Shown piece after piece: positions 35,198-43,700 of a stretch of DNA of 59,280 nucleotides. Made by a program: the position numbers and the translations under genes. Every line of letters begins with the position of its first letter. Position 1 is the first letter of the stretch. The notes beneath the pieces are model-generated. The model made no database searches, had not been told where the DNA came from, and saw nothing but the letters and a program-made list of their open reading frames with translations. This DNA comes from Roseimaritima sediminicola (GTDB taxonomy: Bacteria > Planctomycetota > Planctomycetia > Pirellulales > Pirellulaceae), in the NCBI RefSeq assembly GCF_009618275.1, contig NZ_WIAD01000036.1:1-59280 (forward strand), read 5' to 3'.

Positions 35198-38100
35198 CTA
35201 GCCGGGGCTGAGCACGCGGCGAGCCAGCTGCAGCCAGCCCACGCCGGTGGGGTCGTCGGGATCGATCTCCTTGGCCGGCACGTAGGCCTTGCGGCAGTCG
35301 ACAATGCGTACCGGATGCTTGCTCTGGCGAGCCAGTTGCTCGATCCGCCCGGAATCGCTGTAGTTCAGCACCAGGAATCCGGTTTGCGTCTGCAGGCTGG
35401 AGATCAACCAGATGGCCGCGTCCAGCCGCAGTTCGGCCAGCTGCAGCATCCGCTCGACCGGAGGCGGTGGAGGGCCGAAACGATCCAGCAGCTCCTCACG
35501 CATCTCGGCGATCTGAGCGGCGCCGTCGATCCGCGAGATCCGCCGGTAGAGATCGATCTTGTGCCGCATGTCCGGGACGTAGTCCGCCGGCAGATAGGCT
35601 TCGACCGGCATGTCGATATCGACTTCCGCCGACAGCTTGGGCGGCAGATTCTGGGCCTTGCGGACGGCATCCTCGAGCAGTTGGCAGTACAGCTCGTAAC
35701 CCACCGCGGCGATGTGGCCGCTCTGCTGCGTGCCCAGCAGGTTTCCGGCGCCGCGAATTTCCAGGTCCCGCATCGAGATGGCAAAGCCCGCCCCCATCTG
35801 CGAAAACTCCTCGATCGCTCGCAGCCGTTTCGAGGCTTCGGGCGTGAGAAATTTATTTCGGTCGACCATCAGATAGCAGTAGGCCTGGTTCTTGTAGCGA
35901 CCGACGCGACCGCGCAACTGGTGCAGGTCGGCCAGCCCATAGCGATCGGCCTGGTCGACGAAGATCGTGTTGGCGTTGGGGATGTCCAGTCCGCTTTCGA
36001 TGATCGTCGTAGCCAGCAGCAGGTCGAACTGACGCTCGACAAACCCCACCATCACGCGTTCCAGTTCCCCTTCGGCCATCTGACCGTGTCCGATGCCGAT
36101 CCGCACCTCCGGGACGATGCGTTTGAGGCGTTCGGCGATGGCTCCCATATCGCCGATCCGGTTATGCACAAAGTAGATTTGTCCGCCCCGGTTCAATTCT
36201 CGCACGATGGCGTCGCGGATCATGGAATCGTCCCAGCGGCCGACGTGCGTTTCCACCGGCATCCGGTCCTCGGGCGGCGTTTCCAGATTGCTGATGTCGC
36301 GCGCCCCCACCAGGGCCATGTGCAGCGTCCGCGGGATCGGCGTGGCCGAGAGCGTCAGCACGTCGACGTTGCTGTGCAGCGTTTTCAGCCGTTCCTTGAC
36401 CGCCACACCGAACCGCTGCTCCTCGTCGATGATCACCAGTCCGAGGTTGTAGAAGTCGACGTCTTTGGAAGCCAAGCGGTGGGTGCCGATCACGATGTCG
36501 ACATTGCCGCTCTTCAGCCGCTTGACGACGTCGCGCTGTTCTTTGGCGGACACGAAACGGCTCAGTTTAGCGATGTCGAAGGGAAACTCGGCCATTCGCG
36601 TGGTGAAGCTGTGGTAGTGCTGTTCGGCCAGCACCGTCGTGGGAACCAGCACGGCCACCTGAAATCCGCTGTCGACGGCTTTGAACGCCGCCCGCATGGC
36701 GACTTCCGTTTTGCCATAGCCCACGTCGCCGCAGATCAACCGGTCCATCGGCCGCGGTTGCTGCATGTCCTCTTTAAAGGCTTCGATCGCCCGCAATTGG
36801 TCCGGGGTTTCGGTGTAGGGAAAGATGGCGTCGAATTGTTGTTGCCAGTGACTGTCGACGTTGAAAGCCAGGCCGCTGCGCGAAGCCCGCGCGGCTTGGA
36901 CGTCCAGCAGTTCCGAAGCCATATCGTGGACGGCGGCTTCGGCGGCCTTTTTATTTTTGCTCCACGCCGTCCCGCCGATCTTGGCCAGTCGCGGCCGCGT
37001 CTTGCTGCCGCCGACATAGCGCTGGATCAAGCCGATGCGGGCCGCCGGCACATAGATCTTGGTGCCTTCGGCAAACTCGATGACCAGGTGCTCCTGGCCA
37101 TGACCCTGTTTCTCGATCAGCTCCATCCCGCGATACAGTCCGATGCCGTGGGACAGATGGACGACCAGGTCGCCGGCTTTCAGCTGCTGGAAGCTGTCGA
37201 TGGGCTTGCCGCGCACGCGGGTCTTGACGCGGCGCACCGGGCTGCGATGAAACAGTTCCGCACCGGTCAAAACCAGGGCTTCGGCGCCGGCCAGCCGGAA
37301 CCCACCGCTCAGTGAGGCGACGGTCACCTTCAGGCGGCCCTCCTTCGCCGCTTGGGTGCTCCGCAGCAGTTCGCTCAACCGTTCGGCTTCGGCGCCCGTA
37401 TCGCCGACGACCACCACACGGTGTCCGGCGGCCACCGTGTCGATCCGCTCCTGAACCTGTTCCAGATTGCCGATGAAGCTTTCGACCGACGCGGTCCGCA
37501 GGGACACCAGGTTGTCGGCGTCGCCGGGTGCCAAGTCGCTGGCCAGGGCCACGCGATGGCCGACGAAACTGGCCAGCAGCTCCTGCCAGGAACCGAAGTC
37601 GCCGCTGGCCCCGCTGCGATCGGCCAGGGCCTTGGCGCTGCTTTGACAACGCTGGGGGTCCACGACCACAACGGCGGCGTCTTCGGGCAGGTAATCGATC
37701 AGGCGGCCCGGGGTGGCGACCGAGCTGCCCACGGCCGCCAGTTCGACCTCGTCGAGCGTTTCGGTGCTGCGTTGGCTGGCCGGATCGAAACGCCGGATCG
37801 ATTCGATGTCGTCGCCGAACAATTCGATCCGCAGCGGCAGCGGTTGGTCCGGCGAATAGATGTCCAGGATGCCGCCGCGCTGCGAGAATTCCCCGGGCAA
37901 TTCCACCGCGGTGGCCGGATGGAAACCGGCTTCGGCCAACCACCGCCGCGTGTCCTCCAGGTCCAGCGTCTCGCCCACGCGCAGCATCCGCGTCGCCTGA
38001 GCGATCGCGTGGGGTGAGGGAACGGCCTGCAGGGCCGCGCCCACGTATGCGGTGACCACCAGCGGCTGGTCGTTCTCGTCCAGATGACGCAGCCGCTGCA

Positions 38101-38554
38101 GCACTTGCAGGCGATCGGCAAAGTCGGCGTCGCGGATCGACTCCGGGGCCTGCGTGTTGGCCGACAGCGGCAACGAGCACACGTTGCTGACCCCAAACGC
38201 TTGCAGGTCGCTGGCCACGACCTCGGCATCCACCGCTTCGGGCAACAGCACCAAGGTGGCTCGGTTGTGTGGACAAAGCGTGGCGGCCAACAGGGCCCGG
38301 ACACTGCCATAGACGCCCTCGAACCACAGGTTCTGGCCGGGCTGCCAACGATCCAGCGGCGCAGCCAGCTCCGCCGCCACAGCCAATTGCCGCGGCAGTG
38401 CGGTCAGTTCGATACTCTCTGCGATCGCCGCTTCGGTCACGTCACTCCTGGGTATCACGGGTGTCAACGAAGTCCCCTCCGCCGAGCTCGCCCCAGCAAG
38501 CCCGAAGAAGTGACAGGTAAAGTCGACGTATTCTAGCGGAAGGAGCAAGTCCAA
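35198..38554 (-). CDS. mfd: transcription-repair coupling factor (Mfd)
   Basis: Mfd removes RNA polymerase stalled at DNA damage and recruits UvrA. The 1118-residue protein has the UvrB-like N-terminal module (LPGEFSQRGGILDIYSPDQP at about 215), the CarD-like RNAP-interacting domain (GDLVVHLSHGIGLYRGMELI), and a RecG-like helicase: Walker A GDVGYGKTEVAMRAAF (about 610), DEEQRFGV (about 710), TATPIPRT-type LSATPIPRTLHMAL and QLRGRVGR. The C-terminal TRCF domain follows. Length is typical (E. coli 1148). The start at 38554 is the only upstream ATG; the first 35 residues are unlike other Mfd proteins and a GTG start inside is possible. Confidence 0.96.
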   Translation of the reverse strand: MDLLLPLEYVDFTCHFFGLAGASSAEGTSLTPVIPRSDVTEAAIAESIELTALPRQLAVAAELAAPLDRWQPGQNLWFEGVYGSVRALLAATLCPHNRATLVLLPEAVDAEVVASDLQAFGVSNVCSLPLSANTQAPESIRDADFADRLQVLQRLRHLDENDQPLVVTAYVGAALQAVPSPHAIAQATRMLRVGETLDLEDTRRWLAEAGFHPATAVELPGEFSQRGGILDIYSPDQPLPLRIELFGDDIESIRRFDPASQRSTETLDEVELAAVGSSVATPGRLIDYLPEDAAVVVVDPQRCQSSAKALADRSGASGDFGSWQELLASFVGHRVALASDLAPGDADNLVSLRTASVESFIGNLEQVQERIDTVAAGHRVVVVGDTGAEAERLSELLRSTQAAKEGRLKVTVASLSGGFRLAGAEALVLTGAELFHRSPVRRVKTRVRGKPIDSFQQLKAGDLVVHLSHGIGLYRGMELIEKQGHGQEHLVIEFAEGTKIYVPAARIGLIQRYVGGSKTRPRLAKIGGTAWSKNKKAAEAAVHDMASELLDVQAARASRSGLAFNVDSHWQQQFDAIFPYTETPDQLRAIEAFKEDMQQPRPMDRLICGDVGYGKTEVAMRAAFKAVDSGFQVAVLVPTTVLAEQHYHSFTTRMAEFPFDIAKLSRFVSAKEQRDVVKRLKSGNVDIVIGTHRLASKDVDFYNLGLVIIDEEQRFGVAVKERLKTLHSNVDVLTLSATPIPRTLHMALVGARDISNLETPPEDRMPVETHVGRWDDSMIRDAIVRELNRGGQIYFVHNRIGDMGAIAERLKRIVPEVRIGIGHGQMAEGELERVMVGFVERQFDLLLATTIIESGLDIPNANTIFVDQADRYGLADLHQLRGRVGRYKNQAYCYLMVDRNKFLTPEASKRLRAIEEFSQMGAGFAISMRDLEIRGAGNLLGTQQSGHIAAVGYELYCQLLEDAVRKAQNLPPKLSAEVDIDMPVEAYLPADYVPDMRHKIDLYRRISRIDGAAQIAEMREELLDRFGPPPPPVERMLQLAELRLDAAIWLISSLQTQTGFLVLNYSDSGRIEQLARQSKHPVRIVDCRKAYVPAKEIDPDDPTGVGWLQLARRVLSPG

Positions 38555-38599
38555 AGGATCGGATTGCAGATCTGAGATTTGAGATCTCAGATTTGCAAT

Positions 38600-38935
38600 T
38601 TGCTAACTCTATCGGAATCTATGTACAACGCGGGGCGGTCAAATGCAGTGTTTTCTCCCCTCTCCCCCGCGGCGCCGCGAGCGTCAGCGAGTGAAGCAGT
38701 GGTGGGAGAGGGGCCGGGGGTGAGGGGGCTCAGGTGTAACGGAATGACTCATGACGTACGATCCCCACTGCCGTGCACCGCATCGAGATACGGCCATGGT
38801 GCTGCTGCTCTGCATCCCCCTCACCCCCGCCCCCTCTCCCCCGAAGCCTGGCTCGCTTAGGCTCGCCAGGCTTCGGGGGAGAGGGGAGAAATCTTTTCTT
38901 GTCGTACATAGATTCCGTTAAAGTCAGGAAATTAA
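38600..38935. repeat. composite inverted repeat in a 560-base gap
   Basis: The segments CGGAATCTATGTAC (near 38615) and GTACATAGATTCCG (near 38906) are inverted copies flanking about 290 bases. Inside, runs like CTCCCCTCTCCCCC (38656) face GGGGGAGAGGGGAG. The right half contains a perfect 21-bp hairpin (38831-38851 against 38866-38886, loop 14). It looks like two inverted copies of a G-rich dispersed element. I see no gene in 38555-39113. Confidence 0.65.
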
Positions 38936-39113
38936 AAATTTGCAATTTGCACTTTGCAATTCTCCCCCTCCTCCTCCTACCGCCCTGCCCCGCCTCATCC
39001 GGCTCTCCTCACCCCCCCCCCTCACCCTCGTTGCCTCTCCGCCTACAAACCCGATCGCTTACTTTCTATATTGACCGCTGAATCGTCTCCCCAACAACAA
39101 CAGTGAGATCAAG

Positions 39114-40157
39114 ATGAGTGTCGGTTTTGGGATTGTCGGATGTGGCATGATCGCCAACTTTCACGCACGCGCTCTGGCCGATGCCACGGGTGCCCAGCTG
39201 CTCGGCTGCACCAGCAACCGCCGGGAAAGTGCCGAAAAGTTCGCTGCCGAGCACGGCGGACAGGCGTTCGACAGCTTGGAAGAGATGCTGGCCGCCCCGG
39301 GGATCGATGCGGTGGCCATCTGCACGCCCAGCGGCAACCATCTGGATCCGGGATTGGCCGCCGCCGCGGCCGGCAAGCACGTGTTTGTGGAAAAGCCGCT
39401 GGAGATCACGGTCGAACGCTGCAATCAGTTGATCGAGGCCTGCGAAAAAGCCGGCGTGAAGCTGGGCGTCGCCTTCCAAAGCCGCTTTCACGAATCGTCC
39501 CGAGCCATGAAGCGAGCGGTCGAAGAGGGCCGCTTCGGAACCGTGACGCTGGGCGATGCCTACGTCAAATGGTATCGCAGCCAGGAATACTACGACAGCG
39601 GCGCGTGGCGCGGCACGTGGAAGCTGGATGGCGGCGGAGCCCTGATGAACCAGGCCATTCATACCGTCGACCTGCTCTCCTGGGTGATGGGCCCGGTTGC
39701 CGAAATCAGCGCGTTTACCAGTACGCTGGCCCACGAGCGGATCGAGGTCGAAGACGTGGCCGTGGCGAATCTGCGGTTTGCCAACGGAGCCCTGGGCGTG
39801 ATCGAAGCCACCACGGCCTCTTACCCCGGTGCGCTCAAACGCATCGAGGTCTCCGGCAGCAAGGGCTCGGCCGTCCTGGAAGAAGAAGACATCCGGGACT
39901 GGGACTTTGCCGAACCCACGGCCGAGGACGAAGCCTTGAAAGCGGCCTTGGCCGGCAAGACCGAAACCGGTGGCGGAGCGTCGGACCCGGCGGCAATCGG
40001 CCACCACGGCCACACCTGTCTGTTCAACGATTTCGTCGAAGCTATCCGCGAAGATCGCCAACCGGCCGTCTGTGGTCGCGAAGGTCGCCGCAGCGTCGAA
40101 ATCATTTGTGCGATCTACGAATCGGCCCAGCAAGGCAAGATCGTTCGTCTCCAGTAG
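39114..40157 (+). CDS. Gfo/Idh/MocA-family oxidoreductase
   Basis: The 347-residue protein has the NAD(P)-binding Rossmann start VGFGIVGCGMIANFHARALA, the AICTPSGNH strand, the hallmark HVFVEKPLEIT with catalytic-region Lys (EKP), and the C-terminal substrate domain including GGGALMNQAIHTVDLLSWVM with the conserved His. Members oxidise or reduce sugars and inositols with a bound nucleotide. There is no Tat signal, so it is cytoplasmic, unlike many planctomycete homologues. Planctomycetes have dozens; the substrate is not predictable. The small zinc-ribbon gene follows after 28 bases. Confidence 0.93.
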   Translation: MSVGFGIVGCGMIANFHARALADATGAQLLGCTSNRRESAEKFAAEHGGQAFDSLEEMLAAPGIDAVAICTPSGNHLDPGLAAAAAGKHVFVEKPLEITVERCNQLIEACEKAGVKLGVAFQSRFHESSRAMKRAVEEGRFGTVTLGDAYVKWYRSQEYYDSGAWRGTWKLDGGGALMNQAIHTVDLLSWVMGPVAEISAFTSTLAHERIEVEDVAVANLRFANGALGVIEATTASYPGALKRIEVSGSKGSAVLEEEDIRDWDFAEPTAEDEALKAALAGKTETGGGASDPAAIGHHGHTCLFNDFVEAIREDRQPAVCGREGRRSVEIICAIYESAQQGKIVRLQ

Positions 40158-40185
40158 GCGGTTCCCTCGAAGCGGGTCACGCCAA

Positions 40186-40482
40186 ATGACGCCTCACTAT
40201 TCTGTCAGCCAATGTCCGTTGTGCGGCAACGGGCTGTGTGGGATCCGGATGTGCGGGATCCATAGCGATGCCCCACACGGACTGGTCGTTTGCGACGAGT
40301 GCGAAGCCATCTGGCAGGAGCCCGACACGGCCACCGAGCACGTCTATCCGGATGCCGAAAACGCTCGCTGTCCGATTTGCGAAGCCGCCCTCTGGGGACC
40401 GCACAGCCGCTGGGCCAGCCGCGAGGATTGCCGTGTCCTGGGCTGGGAAGCAGCCATCGATGAAGACCTCTCCGGCCCCTAG
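40186..40482 (+). CDS. small zinc-ribbon-like protein (98 aa)
   Basis: From the ATG at 40186 the product is 98 residues with cysteine pairs CPLCG (residues 9-13), CGIRMC, CDECEA and CPICEA, enough for one or two zinc sites. The ends are acidic (YPDAENARCPICEAALWGPH, EDCRVLGWEAAIDEDLSG). I recognise no named family; proteins of this kind often bind RNA or serve as accessory metal-binding modules. It lies 28 bases downstream of the oxidoreductase in the same direction and is likely cotranscribed. A longer frame beginning at 39970 overlaps that gene and is rejected. Confidence 0.68.
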   Translation: MTPHYSVSQCPLCGNGLCGIRMCGIHSDAPHGLVVCDECEAIWQEPDTATEHVYPDAENARCPICEAALWGPHSRWASREDCRVLGWEAAIDEDLSGP

Positions 40483-40556
40483 CCGAACCTCGCGAGGCTT
40501 GGAATCCATAGGCGAACCCGCAAATCGACACAGCCCGCCGCCGGCGACGGGACCGG

Positions 40557-40700
40557 CTGTCGATTTAGTCGAAAACGCATTTGCTAAGCACGTCGCAACA
40601 TTTCATTCGGCTTTACCCTCCCGCTGCGCGGGAGGGTGTTGTCGCGGGGTTTCACCGAAAGATTTATGCCGACGTGCTTAGGTGAGCCGTTTGGGCGATA
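40557..40700. repeat. second copy of the 826-951 element, interrupted
   Basis: The sequence CTGTCGATTTAGTCGAAAAC...GCATTTGC (40557-40584) and GGTGAGCCGTTTGGGCGATA (40681-40700) aligns with the reverse complement of 905-945 of the first element. The two parts are contiguous there but separated here by 96 bases, so the copy carries an insertion. Confidence 0.75.
40585..40680. mobile_element. 96-bp nested inverted-repeat element (MITE-like)
   Basis: The insertion begins TAAGCACGTCG (40585-40595) and ends with the perfect reverse complement CGACGTGCTTA (40670-40680). It contains the hairpin CCCTCCCGC/TGC/GCGGGAGGG in the centre and encodes nothing. TA lies at both ends, consistent with a TA target duplication as made by IS630/mariner-type transposases. 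No transposase is in the window. Confidence 0.7.
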
Positions 40701-40740
40701 GCCCAGTTCGTAAGCCCCGGAGGTGCCGGCGCTCGGGCGG

Positions 40741-43700
40741 CTATAGAGTGTTCTCGGCGTCGGAATCGTCACCGAAAAGCTCGCGGATCGCCTTGTCACG
40801 AACCGCTACCTCCGGGGACACCGCAGCGGTGGACGGGACAGAATTGAATTCGCCCGACATGCCGTGCCGGTTGAGCGTTTCTCCCGCCGCCGCCGCCTGC
40901 TGTCGGCTGGCTCGATTCAGGTGGTTGATCACCCGCAAGGCATCCAGAGGGGTAATGTGGCGGTCGCCGGAAACGTCATAGTAATTGCCGCCAAACGGCT
41001 CGCTGGGGCTGGGATCCGGCAATGCGGATTCCGCAATGCGGTTGAGCCGGTTGATTACGATCAATGCGTCGAGTGGCGTGACAAGGCCGTCGCCGTTGAC
41101 GTCCACCGGCTGCAGAACATTTTGCCACGGAGCATCGTTGACGACGTTTACGGTGACGCCACCGGCGCGAACCACTTGAGTGAATTGCGAGTCGACGAAC
41201 TGCGGCTCGTCGAGAACCCAGTCGCCTTCCAAGCTCACCGCCTCCTGGCTTGCCACCTCGATCAGCACGTCGCCCTCCTGTTCCAGAGCTGCTTGCAGTG
41301 CCGCGGCGTCGGCGACCAGCGGTGAAGCGGAGTTCCCGGCCAGGACAACCTTCTCAAACCCGGTCACGCGCTGCCCTAGCAAGGCGGCCAAGTCGCCGGA
41401 CGTTTCACCCCTCAGCACCAGCGTGTCGTAGCCTTCGCCGCCATCGAGCCAGGTGAAATGGTCGCTCCTCACTTTCACGGTGTCATCACCGCCGGCCGTC
41501 TCAATGCGGATCTCGCCAGCGGCATCCGACATCGGCTCCACCGTGACCGTATCCGCTCGATCATCCGCCGTCACATGGAGACCGTCCTGCTGGGCGGCTT
41601 GGGCGATAACCACTCCCGTTTCGGAATCGATCAGTACGAGTGAGTCATCGCTTTGGCTCAATATCAAACGCTGCGGATGGTACTCCTCGATCGTGACCGA
41701 CACGGAAGTGAGCGCCAGCTCGGCGAACGCCGGGTCGGACGCCGCCTCCTCGACCTTCAGTTGCACGTCTAATTGCTGGTCCGACTCGAGCACCAAATCG
41801 AGGATGCCGGTAACGGTGATCGTTTGAGGCTGGTCCCAGTTCTCAGGAGTGAAGGTCAACCGCGAAGGTCCAACAGCAATGCCGCCTTCGACCGATGGCG
41901 TGGCCGTGACAACGACTCTGCCGATCGGCTGAGCGGTCAGCGACACCTCAAAGGCGTCTTGTCCTTCCGCTTCGCTGACGACCGTGGCTCCGTCGCTTTC
42001 GCGGACCTGCAGACCGGCGACATCATTGTCTTCCACCGTGACCTCCAAAGACGCCGCGTGGTAATCCGCAGCCGAGGCGGAGACCGCAACCGACTGCGGA
42101 CCGTCCGCGACCACATCGTCAAGCGTCTCGGCGGTGAAGGTAACGGAAGTGGCCCCGGCGGGGATCGTCACGCTGGCGGGCAGGATCAATTCGTCCGTAT
42201 CCCCGCTGGCCAATTCGACCGTCAGCGGTTCGCTGAGGTCGATGACATTGCGGTGCACGGTGAACTCGACCGCCGCGGCGCCGGCGCCTTCGCCGACGCT
42301 CAGCCGACTGGCCCAAAGCGACAGCGTGGGCTCGTCGTCATCGATGACGGTGAAGCTCTGTTCGGCGGAGGCATAACCAGAAGCCGTCGCGGTCAATCCG
42401 ACGCTTTGGTCCCCATCGACGAACGGGTCATTGAACACGCGCAGAGGAAAGCTGACGCGTCGCTGGCCGGCGGGAATGGTCACGGTCTGAGGCACCGCCA
42501 ACTCGCCCATGTCATCGCTCGACAGGTTGACCATCAGCGGCTCGCTCGTGTCGGCCGCATTGCGATACACGACGCCGCGGCCGGCGGGGGCGTTTTCGCT
42601 GCGGAGCTGGATTTGGTCAGCCGCAAAGTAAGCCGGGGTGTTCATCCCGTAATCGCCAACGTCCGACGAACTGAGCTGGAAGCCGAGCCGCTGCGCTCCG
42701 TCCAGGCCCGACAGATCGACCTTCACCCAATCGTCGACGATGTAGTCCAGCGAATTGTCCTCGAACCGATAGTCGGCGAGGTAAAAGTCGACCGTGCCCA
42801 CCGACTGGTCCTCGCCGTCGAAACCTTCGATCGTCAACAAGAACCAATCGGGATCATTGCCGCTCTCCCCACCAAACTTCTTGGCGAATGAATCGCCATG
42901 AAGCATCGAGAGCGCGGCGTACGTGGTGTTGGTGACATGAATCGAGTCGAAGCCGTCGGAGGAAACGGAATCGGTGATTTCGACCGTGGGAGTTGCGCCG
43001 CCCGGATACGCGTTGGCGACTGCGTAGGTGGACGAACTATAGGCACCTCCACCGGCATACGCACTGAACTGGTTTGCGAAGCCCGCCATGGTCGTGTCGG
43101 TCGTGTTCGACACCGCCCAACCGGACCACACACCGTACTGCGGGTCATAGCCATTGCTGAACTCAAGAGGCCCCGAAATGAAACCACCGGCTCCGTCGCT
43201 GCCGCGATAGGACGATTCACCACCGAGCCGGCCGCCGATGTCTTCCAAGCCAGCGGTGGGCGGAGCGGCGTTCTCGGACAGCGAACCGGGCGAAGTCGAA
43301 ATGGTCAGCTCCAGCAAGTCATCATCAACGACGGTGAGCGCCGTCTCGCCGGACTCGTAACCGTCGGCCTGAGCGTGAAGCGATACCCGTTGATCGCCGT
43401 CGAACAACCCGTCGTCGTACACCGTCAGCGGCACGTCGACCGATGCGGCTCCGGCCGGAATCGTCACCCGGCGAGGAACCAGGATCTCCGATTGATCATC
43501 ACTGCTCAGCGTGACCTCGAGCGGCTCGCTGAGATCAGCTGTGTTGCGGGAGACCGTTGCCGTCGGCGCGCTTGTTTCCTCGGCCAGCACGACATTATCG
43601 ATCGCAAAGTAAGCTGGCGTGTTCATGCCGAATTGCCCGACATCGGAAGAACTCAGCGAGAACGCGAGCTCCGTGGCATCGCTCAAGCTCGATACATCCA

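Noticed and set aside
35039-37315. A 758-codon open frame on the plus strand
   Set aside because: It is antisense to mfd. High GC leaves long open frames in the complementary strand.
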